Source: Fictibacillus phosphorivorans (GTDB taxonomy: Bacteria > Bacillota > Bacilli > Bacillales > Fictibacillaceae). From it: DNA of 64,000 bases. Positions 16,357 through 23,848 of the stretch are shown here, one piece after another. The stretch is from NCBI RefSeq assembly GCF_001619875.1, contig NZ_LRFC01000001.1, positions 124,001 through 188,000 of the forward strand, given 5' to 3'. The notes beneath the pieces were generated by a model. That model was not told the DNA's origin, ran no database searches, and was given only the letters and a program-made list of their open reading frames with translations. Made by a program: the position numbers and the translations under genes. How positions within the stretch are numbered: the stretch's first letter is position 1; the number at the start of each line of letters is the position of its first letter.

Positions 16357-17184
16357 ATGAACCATTTTGACCTGCGTCCGAAACGGCGTTCGGCCTTTCG
16401 AATCTCACTAGGCAAAAAATATTACACGTTAAAAAGATACATAGAATGGTTTACTGATGATCAAACCTATGCAAAAACAATAAGCAGTGAAAAACTTCCT
16501 TTCGTCAGTTTTTCGCATCAGACGATTCTTCTTCGGAAATTAAAAGACGTGGATATGTGGTATCAGCATAACAAAGTGAAAAATCTTCAGATTGCTATAA
16601 AGCGATTAAATGGAATCGTGGTCAAGCCTGGAGAGACGTTTTCCTATTGGAAGAGAATCGGAACGACAACACGTTCAAAAGGCTATGTGGATGGAATGGT
16701 TCTTTTTTACGGAACGTTTAAAAAGGGAACAGGAGGGGGGCTTTGCCAGCTGTCCAACTTGATTTACTGGATGACGCTGCACACGCCGCTAACTGTAACA
16801 GAGCGTCATCGGCATAGCTATGATGTGTTTCCTGATTCAAAGCGAACACAGCCGTTCGGCAGTGGAGCTACTTGTGCTTATAATTATTTGGATCTGCAGA
16901 TCAAAAACACGACCGATAATAACTACCAGCTTCATCTTTACTTGACAGATACGCATCTTGTTGGAGAATGGCGCACTGAGCAGGAACCTCTGCAATCATA
17001 CAAAGTGTATGAAAAAGAACATTGGATCACTCCTGCCTACTGGGGTGGGTATCTCAGGCACAATCTCATACATCGCAAAGTATTCAATCGTCAAAAGCAG
17101 CAGATCGATGATGAATATGTAACAGAAAACCATGCGATCATGATGTATGAGCCTCTCTTAGAATCCAGTCAAAAAGAAGCATAA
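16357..17184 (+). CDS. VanW-family protein
   Basis: A 275-residue protein with a full VanW domain: VVKPGETFSYWKRIG, GYVDGMVLFYGTFKKGTGGG, LCQLSNLIYWMTLHTPLTVT and ERHRHSYDVFPDSKRTQPFG. VanW was named from a vancomycin-resistance cluster, but its biochemical role is unknown and no vanHAX genes are near. There is no signal peptide, unlike longer cell-wall-associated VanW relatives. ATG 16357 (AAAAGGGGG upstream) is preferred to ATG 16264, because the earlier start would include the inverted repeat in the coding sequence. Confidence 0.85.
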   Translation: MNHFDLRPKRRSAFRISLGKKYYTLKRYIEWFTDDQTYAKTISSEKLPFVSFSHQTILLRKLKDVDMWYQHNKVKNLQIAIKRLNGIVVKPGETFSYWKRIGTTTRSKGYVDGMVLFYGTFKKGTGGGLCQLSNLIYWMTLHTPLTVTERHRHSYDVFPDSKRTQPFGSGATCAYNYLDLQIKNTTDNNYQLHLYLTDTHLVGEWRTEQEPLQSYKVYEKEHWITPAYWGGYLRHNLIHRKVFNRQKQQIDDEYVTENHAIMMYEPLLESSQKEA

Positions 17185-17216
17185 AAAACCTTGGCCACTA
17201 ACTGGCCAAGGTTTTA
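17185..17216. terminator. Bidirectional terminator
   Basis: AAAACCTTGGCCA / TGGCCAAGGTTTT, a perfect stem of 13 bp with a 5-nt loop, between two convergent genes. It overlaps the last codon of the minus-strand gene. Confidence 0.9.
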
Positions 17217-17918
17217 TTTTGTCTTCAATTCAGTTAATCCTAAAAGTTCCAACAAAGGTTCTGGTTTCAGCTGTTTACGGCCATCAGCAGATTTCAAAGT
17301 AAAAGAGGGGAGTTCAGGGTCATAATGAATTTCAATTTTTTTACCGTTCACCACGACAATCCCGTAATCCTTTTGAAGAGGCGCATCTTCTTTGTCCATT
17401 GCTTCATCATTAACCCAATTTACAAATTGCTCAATCTTTTTTTGATCAGAGAGTGTACTGCAAGTTTCAGCCTCTTTAGAGGCATATACACATATACTGC
17501 TTGGTATCGACTCAATCCAACTCGTGCTTCGAATAATCGGTCGAAGGTCAAACTTAACTTCTGTTGTGTTTTCATGAGGGTTCCATCCACCGTCAATAAA
17601 CAGCTCTGAATGATCCTTTTCCCAACTCGTTATAAATCCACCCGAACCTTCTATTGAAGCTTGTTTATGAACAAGTTTCCAGCCGTGAAGAGGCATCTGC
17701 TTTTTATAAAAAACGTAAACGTCATACCAATGATTTCCTTTCATGAGATAGTTATGTTCTTGAAATTCTAGCCCCTTATAAAGAGGAAGATCATCACGCT
17801 GTTCGGGAACAACAGTAACTGCTGCGTAACGATTTTTTTCGTTCATATAACTGTAAACAGAAACACCTGAAACGAAGAAGGCGATACATACACAAGCCAT
17901 TATCAAAATCTTTTTCAT
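17214..17918 (-). CDS. Hypothetical secreted or membrane-anchored protein
   Basis: 234 residues, unrecognised. An N-terminal hydrophobic segment (MKKILIMACVCIAFFVSGVS) acts as a signal anchor or signal peptide. The middle part (YKGLEFQEHNYLMKGNHWYDVYVFYKKQMPLHGWKLV) resembles the repeats of small Bacillus lipoproteins that compare two-state electrostatic surfaces, but no named domain is certain. The start is firm, with GGGGAGG upstream of the ATG. Monocistronic, with no clear link to the neighbours VanW and CorA. Confidence 0.65.
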   Translation of the reverse strand: MKKILIMACVCIAFFVSGVSVYSYMNEKNRYAAVTVVPEQRDDLPLYKGLEFQEHNYLMKGNHWYDVYVFYKKQMPLHGWKLVHKQASIEGSGGFITSWEKDHSELFIDGGWNPHENTTEVKFDLRPIIRSTSWIESIPSSICVYASKEAETCSTLSDQKKIEQFVNWVNDEAMDKEDAPLQKDYGIVVVNGKKIEIHYDPELPSFTLKSADGRKQLKPEPLLELLGLTELKTK

Positions 17919-18197
17919 GGTTTCCTCCCCATATCTTCTTACATTTAATTTTAGCAGAAAAAGGGAATTGTAAAATGTACGATTTAACTATTAATTCTTT
18001 TGTTTAATTGAAAAAGTAATGCTCTTCACGTATTGTAGATAAATATTGCATGCACAAAGCAAAGGTTTAAATAAAGTGAAAAAAGTTAAAAGAGATTATG
18101 GAAATGATACTATTAAGAGAAGGCTAAAAGAAGAAGAGCTACAAACATTGGATGCGAAGACAGCCTCCTAAGAGAAGATAAGAGAGAAGGTCTGCTC

Positions 18198-19151
18198 ATG
18201 GTTCGAACGATAGCGATAATTGATCAAAAAGTAATCATCAACCCGCCATTCAGGCAATTGGCTGAGATTCAGCCGGATTGGTTCTGGGTGGATTTTGACA
18301 GTCCTACTCCTGGTGAGACAAACCTTCTTCGCTCGTTTTTTGATTTTCATCCATTAGCAGTAGAAGACTGTGTAAATGACCTGCAGAGGCCAAAGGTAGA
18401 ATTTTATGAAGAGCATTTATTTTATGTTGTTCATGCTTTAGACCAAAAAACGCTTGAAGCGACAGAAGTGGATATCTTTACAACAAAAAACAGTGTTGTA
18501 ACCTTTCATAAAACAAGTGTTCCTGAGATTGATTTTGTATGGGATTATTTAAAAGGGTTAGAGACCATTCCGTCAGAGTTAGGGAAAAATGAGCTCGTGC
18601 ACAAGCTGATTGATAAACTAGTCGATATGTATTTTCCGATCATGCATGAGCTAGAAGAGCGTGTGATCTCGATTGAGAGCAATGAAGATGATGAAGCGCC
18701 AAAGCTGATCAACCAAATCTTTGATATTAGAGGAGATCTACTTACATTAAGAAAAACGGTTGTTCCGATGCGTGAGCTCTTATACCGAATGCTTGAGTCA
18801 AAACGAGTCGGTTTGGATGCAGATGAAAGATCCTACTTTCATGATATCTACGACCATCTGTTAAGATTAACAGACATGATGACATCAGCTCGAGAGATGA
18901 CCTCAGATATTCGAGATAATTATATTTCGTTGAACTCGTATCGGATGAATAATATCATGAAAACATTAACGGTCATCACTACAATCTTCATGCCATTAAC
19001 GTTTATAGCGGGATTATACGGAATGAACTTTGTAAACATGCCAGAGCTAGAAACAAAGAATGGCTACTTTTACGTACTTGGCTTTATGGTTTTGTTAGGT
19101 ATCGTGATGTCTCTTTGGTTTAAGAAAAAAGGGTGGTTCGAACAGGATTAA
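18198..19151 (+). CDS. corA: CorA-family divalent cation (magnesium) transporter
   Basis: 317 residues. The cytoplasmic N-terminal domain (HPLAVEDCVNDLQRPKVEFY, about 52-72) and long stalk helix are followed by two C-terminal membrane helices. The signature YGMNF ends the first helix (about residue 274) and is the selectivity motif of CorA Mg2+ channels. FMPLTFIAGLYGMNF is canonical. The C-terminus KKKGWFEQD is basic, as in the family. CorA forms a pentamer moving Mg2+, Co2+ or Ni2+. No M-box riboswitch is evident in the 279-bp leader, which holds no other recognisable element. Confidence 0.92.
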   Translation: MVRTIAIIDQKVIINPPFRQLAEIQPDWFWVDFDSPTPGETNLLRSFFDFHPLAVEDCVNDLQRPKVEFYEEHLFYVVHALDQKTLEATEVDIFTTKNSVVTFHKTSVPEIDFVWDYLKGLETIPSELGKNELVHKLIDKLVDMYFPIMHELEERVISIESNEDDEAPKLINQIFDIRGDLLTLRKTVVPMRELLYRMLESKRVGLDADERSYFHDIYDHLLRLTDMMTSAREMTSDIRDNYISLNSYRMNNIMKTLTVITTIFMPLTFIAGLYGMNFVNMPELETKNGYFYVLGFMVLLGIVMSLWFKKKGWFEQD

Positions 19152-19156
19152 CTGCT

Positions 19157-19182
19157 GTTTAAAATGTGTTTAACAGGGGAAC
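19157..19182 (+). promoter_or_regulatory. Sigma-B-type promoter
   Basis: GTTTAA (19157-19162), a 14-bp spacer and GGGAAC (19177-19182) match the general-stress sigma-B consensus GTTTAA-N12-15-GGGWAW with one mismatch, 34 bp before the start of a YflT-type stress protein. Confidence 0.65.
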
Positions 19183-19215
19183 CTACTTGTAAAGAACCGT
19201 TTGGAGGGAAACCAA

Positions 19216-19647
19216 ATGAAAAAAGATATTATCGGTACATACACAAGAGAAGAAGAAGCGGTTGGCGCGATTAAAGCGCTAGTTGAAAAAGGCTACCATC
19301 CTTCCGATATTTCCATTGTTGCAAAAGACGATGAATTGGTAGACAATGTTGCTGATGAAACGCATGTTAAAGAAGAACGAGTAACGGATGATGACGTGGA
19401 CAGTGCCACTTACGGGACGATTGCTGGATTTTTAACAGGGATCGGAGGCGGTATCGCCGTTCCAGGCCTTGGAGTTCCGGGTGTTGGTCCTCTTCTTGCA
19501 GCTGGTCCTTTTGCAGCTATGTTTGATGACGGTGAAAAAGATATGAAAGAAATCCTTTTAAACATGGACGTGACAAAAGAAGATGCAGAACGCTACATGC
19601 AAGATCTGCAGGACGGGAAGATTCTCGTCATGGTTGAAAGAAAATAA
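19216..19647 (+). CDS. General stress protein of the YflT/17M type
   Basis: 143 residues. The N-terminal 50 residues (IIGTYTREEEAVGAIKALVE, GYHPSDISIVAKDDE) form the YflT/heat-induced stress domain. A glycine-rich hydrophobic hinge (GTIAGFLTGIGGGIAVPGLG) and an acidic C-terminal part (MDVTKEDAERYMQDLQDGKI) follow. B. subtilis relatives belong to the sigma-B general stress regulon, which agrees with the promoter above. ATG 19216 follows GGAGGG at 8 bases. The TTG at 19201 overlaps the ribosome site and is rejected. The molecular activity is unknown. Confidence 0.82.
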   Translation: MKKDIIGTYTREEEAVGAIKALVEKGYHPSDISIVAKDDELVDNVADETHVKEERVTDDDVDSATYGTIAGFLTGIGGGIAVPGLGVPGVGPLLAAGPFAAMFDDGEKDMKEILLNMDVTKEDAERYMQDLQDGKILVMVERK

Positions 19648-19661
19648 TGCAATACGGAGGA

Positions 19662-19690
19662 AGGCACCTATGATGAGGTGTCTTTTTTTC
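19662..19690 (+). terminator. Terminator of the stress-protein gene
   Basis: GGCACCT / AGGTGTC stem (one G-T pair) with a 6-nt loop and seven T residues. Confidence 0.82.
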
Positions 19691-19754
19691 GTATAGAAAA
19701 AAGGTCTCGGGAAAAAATAACCTCAGTATACATAGACGAAGGTGATAGGATTCT

Positions 19755-20366
19755 ATGAAAATAAGGAAAACTTCTTCTTCATCCATTTTTGTTTTATTGA
19801 TTACCGGAACAATCTTTATTGTTTTAACAAGGGTAAGAAATCAAAATCCATACAGTTCACTTGATGAAGGATTCAGCCGCTCCATGTATAGATCGAGATT
19901 CTTTTCCAAACCATCAATGCTGTTTTTCACAAGCCTTGGATCAGGATTTTTTATGATTCCACTCGGTATGATTTTGTTCTTAAGCTACAAACGTACAGGA
20001 AACCGTGATAAAAGCAGTTTTATCCTTTTTAACCTATTTGGCGTCAGGCTTTTAACGGTACTTTTTAAACAAGTGTTTAAAAGAAAACCTCCGGAATGGG
20101 AAAGAAGAACGGAAGCAAGTTCGTACGGTTATCCAAGTGCTCATGCTATGAATGCAGCGGCTTTTTACAGCCTGTTACTTTGCTTATCGGGTTTCTCTAA
20201 AAATATGAAGATGATAGCAGGCTATATTGTATTTCTTTGTATAATTGGTATGAGCAGAGTGAAATTAGGCGTTCATTATGTGCTGGATGTGATTGCGGGA
20301 ATAGTTGGCGGGGTGTTTTACAATCTTGCAGTTATAAAAACATACAATTTGTTTGTTAGACGCTAA
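19755..20366 (+). CDS. PAP2-family membrane phosphatase
   Basis: 203 residues with about five to six membrane segments. The three-part phosphatase motif is complete: FKRKPPEWERR (K-x6-RP-like), YGYPSAHAMNAA (PSGH-like, here PSAH) and SRVKLGVHYVLDVIAG (SR-x5-H-x3-D). Enzymes of this type dephosphorylate undecaprenyl pyrophosphate or phosphatidylglycerophosphate at the membrane. The exact lipid is not given by sequence. Weak GGTGATAGG ribosome site. The terminator stem overlaps the stop codon. Confidence 0.87.
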   Translation: MKIRKTSSSSIFVLLITGTIFIVLTRVRNQNPYSSLDEGFSRSMYRSRFFSKPSMLFFTSLGSGFFMIPLGMILFLSYKRTGNRDKSSFILFNLFGVRLLTVLFKQVFKRKPPEWERRTEASSYGYPSAHAMNAAAFYSLLLCLSGFSKNMKMIAGYIVFLCIIGMSRVKLGVHYVLDVIAGIVGGVFYNLAVIKTYNLFVRR

Positions 20367-20386
20367 CTATTTTTTAGCGTCTTTTC
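20358..20386 (+). terminator. Terminator overlapping the PAP2 stop codon
   Basis: AGACGCTAA / TTAGCGTCT stem with a 7-nt loop then TTTTC. The TAA stop lies inside the 5' arm. Confidence 0.85.
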
Positions 20387-20454
20387 TTTATGTTTTTGAA
20401 ACTTTTTCCAATGATTTTCGTTTATAGTTGTATATGAATTGCGGGGTGTCATAC

Positions 20455-20976
20455 ATGGGGATTTTATTAGATGTTGTCTTTGCTTGCTTAATTTCATCTG
20501 GAATCGGCGTTACCCTTTATTATCTTTACAAAAATATAAAGGATAAAAAACAAGCCGTTCCTGTATTCGGCTTGTCCTATAGCGGCGAATATACCCAAAA
20601 GAATTTTTGGACAAATGAAATCATTATTGTTGTTGTCATTACGCAAGGATTTGGTTTCTTGAAGCTCTCTTTACCTGTTAATTTCTTAATGATTTGTTTG
20701 CTGGTCATACTAACTCTTCTTTATTTTACGCAGATTTGGAGAGGGGCAATTGGTAAGAAAGGTGTCGTATCCGCTACAACGTTTTATAACTGGCAACAGA
20801 TCGATTCCGTAGATTGGATTACAGGACTTCAAGCTGAAAATCCTGGATATCCGAGCTGGGGTTTGGTTCGCTTTTATACGGGTGACAAGTATGTGGAGTT
20901 CGTGATTAAGAAAAAAGAAGAGGATAACGTCAGGTCTTTTGTAGAGAAGCAAATGAATCTTGCAAAAGCAAATTAG
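20455..20976 (+). CDS. Hypothetical membrane protein
   Basis: 173 residues, unrecognised with confidence. Three hydrophobic segments (about 1-25, 52-70 and 75-92) precede a soluble C-terminal domain: GVVSATTFYNWQQIDSVDWI, then GLVRFYTGDKYVEFVIKKKEEDNVRSFVEKQ. This PH-like strand pattern is shared by DUF5673-type bacillar proteins. ATG 20455 is chosen because GGGGTG lies 7 bases upstream. The in-frame ATG 20428 has no ribosome site. Confidence 0.6.
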   Translation: MGILLDVVFACLISSGIGVTLYYLYKNIKDKKQAVPVFGLSYSGEYTQKNFWTNEIIIVVVITQGFGFLKLSLPVNFLMICLLVILTLLYFTQIWRGAIGKKGVVSATTFYNWQQIDSVDWITGLQAENPGYPSWGLVRFYTGDKYVEFVIKKKEEDNVRSFVEKQMNLAKAN

Positions 20977-21061
20977 CTCACAACATTCGTAAGGTTAATA
21001 AAAGGTATTCAGTACTTTTCCTAGAATAAGTTAGATGTAAAAGGGAAAAGGTGGTTTTACA

Positions 21062-21283
21062 ATGAAACCATATGTAAAAGCCGGATTGATTACAGCTGGA
21101 ATTATCGTGTTGATTACCTCATATTTAGTCGGGGCATATGTAGAGAAATTAAATGTCCAAAGAGAGAGCCTAAATGCTGATCCGCTAAATTTTGTAAGTA
21201 TTTTGTTAGGGATATCTCTCATTTTAATCGGATTAAGGATAAAAACGAAAAAGGATATGGATGCAGAAAACAGTGCAAAATAG
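21062..21283 (+). CDS. Small two-helix membrane protein
   Basis: 73 residues with hydrophobic helices at about 7-26 and 44-60 and a charged C-terminus (KTKKDMDAENSAK). AAAAGGTGG lies 6-10 bases upstream of the ATG. The function is unknown. Its terminator overlaps the end of the gene. Confidence 0.7.
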   Translation: MKPYVKAGLITAGIIVLITSYLVGAYVEKLNVQRESLNADPLNFVSILLGISLILIGLRIKTKKDMDAENSAK

Positions 21284-21294
21284 CACTGTTTTTT
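21267..21294 (+). terminator. Terminator overlapping the small membrane-protein gene
   Basis: AAACAGTGC / GCACTGTTT stem with a 6-nt loop containing the TAG stop, followed by TTTT. Confidence 0.87.
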
Positions 21295-21371
21295 TAGGTG
21301 TTTTGTAGACGGTTCCAATCTTTTGTATAATACAAGAAGTTAATACATTCATTGAGTCAGAGGAGACAATC

Positions 21372-22019
21372 ATGAAATACGAAGATTTTAAAGAAATCGT
21401 GCACGGCAGAAGAAGTGTTCGTAAGTTTACGGATGAGTCAGTTGCCGAAGAAGATATTTATGAGATCATGGATTGCGCCCGCTATGCCCCAAGTGATACG
21501 AACTCACAAACATGGGAATTTATCGTAATTCGCAACAAAGATAAAGTGAAAAAAATTGAAGAGATGACGTGGGAGGCCATTCATAAACTCGCAGCAAGAG
21601 CAGAAGAGAACGGCAAGACGAAGGAAGCAAAATTACTGACTCGTTCGTTTGGCCCTTATGCAACAGCATTCTCAGGCGCTCCCGTGCTAATCATCTGTTT
21701 AGCTACTCCATACGAGTCAAAGTTCAGAGAAAAAATCTTTGATCCAATCGAGCTAGCGGAAGAGTCCGTTTGGGAAGAAGAAGGGATTAAGAGCAGCTGT
21801 CTTGCGATTCAAAACCTAATGCTGGCTGCGCATGCGCGCGGTCTAGGTTCTTGTCCTATGACCGGCCCTGTGTTATTGGCTCAAGATGCAATTCGTGAAT
21901 ATCTGGATATCTCGTCTGAGAAGCAGATCAACATGGTCATATCACTAGGTCATCCGCAAGATCAGCCGAAAAAATTGGCACGAAAAGCAGTAGAAGAGAT
22001 CGTGACATACGTGGATTAA
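21372..22019 (+). CDS. Nitroreductase-family FMN oxidoreductase
   Basis: 215 residues. The N-terminal GRRSVRKFTDESVAEEDI and ARYAPSDTNSQTWEFIVI are the FMN-phosphate-binding R-R-S-x-R and A-P-S motifs. The C-terminal LAIQNLMLAAHARGLGSCPM and VISLGHPQDQP complete the family core. It reduces nitroaromatics, quinones or enone substrates with NAD(P)H, with the physiological substrate unknown. The AGAGGAGA ribosome site fits the ATG. Monocistronic with a downstream hairpin. Confidence 0.88.
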   Translation: MKYEDFKEIVHGRRSVRKFTDESVAEEDIYEIMDCARYAPSDTNSQTWEFIVIRNKDKVKKIEEMTWEAIHKLAARAEENGKTKEAKLLTRSFGPYATAFSGAPVLIICLATPYESKFREKIFDPIELAEESVWEEEGIKSSCLAIQNLMLAAHARGLGSCPMTGPVLLAQDAIREYLDISSEKQINMVISLGHPQDQPKKLARKAVEEIVTYVD

Positions 22020-22021
22020 TG

Positions 22022-22070
22022 AAAAACTGGCTTTCTTGGTTGCAGTAATGACCTAGGGAGCTAGTTTTTT
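22022..22070 (+). terminator. Probable terminator of the nitroreductase gene
   Basis: AAAACTGGCT pairs imperfectly with AGCTAGTTTT across a long 27-nt loop, then a T run. The long loop lowers confidence. Confidence 0.6.
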
Positions 22071-22080
22071 GTTGGTTTAA

Positions 22081-22144
22081 GCTCGTTCAGCGACATTTAT
22101 CCTCGCTAAACGAGCGCAAAATGAGATTTACGAGCGCAAAATGA
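22081..22144. repeat. Intergenic array C: hairpin plus ACGAGCGCAAAATGA direct repeats
   Basis: ACGAGCGCAAAATGA occurs at 22110-22124 and again, identical, at 22130-22144 (20-bp period). Upstream GCTCGTTCAGCG (22081-22092) and CGCTAAACGAGC (22104-22115) are inverted copies matching at 11 of 12 bases, so the first direct copy also forms one arm of a hairpin. It lies just 3' of the nitroreductase terminator. Confidence 0.78.
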
Positions 22145-22252
22145 ACTGTGACTTCAGACCTATGAAATTTTAATGAAAAAAGGATTTTTTTCGACACATA
22201 CCGAATATATGTTTCAGACATTGTATTTTCATAAAAGAAAGAGGAACATCTT

Positions 22253-23362
22253 ATGAAAGAGACATTTGACTTGATTGACTATGCTTTGCAAAAAAGTGGA
22301 CTTGGAGAGCTTAAAGATCCAACCCAAGTTCAATACTTAGGCGAGGGTGCTTGGCATTATGCTTATCTTGTTCAGTTCCGTACTAGTGATTCGGTAGTCG
22401 TTCGATTTCCTAAAGCGGAAGCATATGGCAGAAAAATTGTTTTCGATGAAGCAGCTTCTTTTGCCGAATATGCTGGAACAAAAGCGTATTATGAACTAGC
22501 TAACTCAGTTAAACCGGGAATCTGTCCAGAATTCTTTTACTACCATGTAGAACAGGACAAAACTTTTACGGTCGAGTCGTATGCAGGTAAAGCAATTAAA
22601 CTTGAACAATTTACTTATGTAGAAGCGTTTCAAGTAGGTGCGGAACTGGGTGAGTTCTTCTGGAATATGAATGCCGCTCAACATGGATTAAAAGGCTTTG
22701 GCTATCTGCAATGGAACGGGAAGAATATCGAGGGTCAGCTTCAGTCGAATGTTTCTGCGTATATGAAAGAAGAGAATGAAGAGTATCTCTCTGATTTTAA
22801 AAAATTTTTGGGAGCTTATGATAGCTCTATACATCCAACAGTTCTTATTCAGCTTCAAGAATGCATGAAGAACAGAGTGAGTGATCACCAAACAATCACA
22901 TTTACAAACCAAGATACGTCACCTGAAAATATATTGCTTCACTCAGACGGTAGAGTAAGTCTGATTGATCCAGTGCCGATTCTTTATAGCGGGGACTCAT
23001 TAGCAGGCAACTTTCTAAATAACTACCGAACACTGTTTCCGACGTTCTTTAATGCACCACGTTACGCCAAACATGAGTTTGATCGTTTTGAGGACAGGCT
23101 GCACAAGATGGCAGATGGATTTTTAGAAGGATATTCTAATGGCGATCTTATTGTAAAACAGAGAGTGAAACAAGAAGAGTTCATTCAGCTTACAAGTTTA
23201 GCTGCATCGCACTGGGCTCTCCTGCAGTCTGAAGAATTAACGTCCGAACAAAAAATTCGGTATGGAGAAAAAGAGGCAATCGCCAACCGAATACCTGTAC
23301 TTGTGAAAAAAATAGAAGAATTTAAATGGACAGATGAAAAAAGCGGTACGAAATTGGCATAA
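22253..23362 (+). CDS. APH-fold phosphotransferase (kinase-like), substrate unknown
   Basis: 369 residues with an aminoglycoside-phosphotransferase/choline-kinase fold. The nucleotide loop region YLGEGAWHYAYLVQF (about 25-39) is followed by VVVRFPKAEAYGRK (Lys of the N-lobe). The catalytic loop is TFTNQDTSPENILLH, with Asn-Gln-Asp where H-x-D is usual, and LIDPVP supplies the metal-binding Asp. It lies just upstream of the S-box operon and could be a methylthioribose-kinase-like salvage enzyme. However, it is shorter than MtnK and lies outside the riboswitch. AAGAGGAACA ribosome site. Confidence 0.7.
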   Translation: MKETFDLIDYALQKSGLGELKDPTQVQYLGEGAWHYAYLVQFRTSDSVVVRFPKAEAYGRKIVFDEAASFAEYAGTKAYYELANSVKPGICPEFFYYHVEQDKTFTVESYAGKAIKLEQFTYVEAFQVGAELGEFFWNMNAAQHGLKGFGYLQWNGKNIEGQLQSNVSAYMKEENEEYLSDFKKFLGAYDSSIHPTVLIQLQECMKNRVSDHQTITFTNQDTSPENILLHSDGRVSLIDPVPILYSGDSLAGNFLNNYRTLFPTFFNAPRYAKHEFDRFEDRLHKMADGFLEGYSNGDLIVKQRVKQEEFIQLTSLAASHWALLQSEELTSEQKIRYGEKEAIANRIPVLVKKIEEFKWTDEKSGTKLA

Positions 23363-23450
23363 CTGGCATAGCATGGGCATAATCTTAATTCAAAGCTGAC
23401 AGTTGAACACTAAGTCTTTTGTACGACTTTTACGATTTTTCAAAAAACGG

Positions 23451-23480
23451 TTGACTTTCTAAAACGTCTTACTCTATAAT
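23451..23480 (+). promoter_or_regulatory. Sigma-A promoter of the S-box operon
   Basis: TTGACT (23451-23456) and a perfect TATAAT (23475-23480) with an 18-bp spacer, about 58 bp before the riboswitch. Confidence 0.85.
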
Positions 23481-23538
23481 CCTATTCAAGAACAACATAA
23501 ACATCAGCACGCTAATGTGTTAAACATAATTTAATTAT

Positions 23539-23654
23539 CTCTTATCCAGAGAGGCGGAGGGACTAGGCCCGATGAAGCCCGGCAACCAACAAACCATATT
23601 TGGTTTGGAAAGGTGCCAATTCCTACAGATCGTTTTTGATCTGAAAGATAAGAG
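23539..23654 (+). promoter_or_regulatory. SAM-I (S-box) riboswitch
   Basis: P1 is CTCTTATC (23539-23546) with GATAAGAG (23647-23654). Between them lies the invariant S-box core: GGAGGGACTAGGCCC, GATGAAGCCCGGCAACC (kink-turn and P2), the P3 stem AACCATATTTGGTT, GAAAGGTGCCAATTCCTAC and the P4 stem AGATCGTTTTTGATCT. SAM binding stabilises P1 and lets the following terminator form, so the operon is off when SAM is plentiful. Confidence 0.96.
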
Positions 23655-23663
23655 GAGGACCAA

Positions 23664-23695
23664 AACCCTCTTCTTAGGAAGGGGGTTTTTCTTTT
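23664..23695 (+). terminator. S-box transcription-attenuation terminator
   Basis: AACCCTCTTC / GAAGGGGGTT hairpin followed by TTTTTCTTTTT, directly after the aptamer. The 3' strand of P1 (GATAAGAGGAGG) overlaps in sequence with what would pair in an antiterminator, as expected. Confidence 0.9.
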
Positions 23696-23848
23696 TCCCC
23701 TTATTTTTCTTCAACACTAAACTTCATTCGTCATTCATTTTATTTTTTTGAAACTGCATATGGAACAAGGGCAAGATACAAATCTTAATCCCTAGTTTTC
23801 CTATATATTTAATTAACTTAATACTACAAAACACGAGGAGAGATTAAC

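Noticed and set aside
16264-16357. Longer N-terminus for the VanW protein
   Set aside because: The extra 31 codons run through the nested inverted repeat and have no ribosome site, whereas ATG 16357 has AAAAGGGGG.
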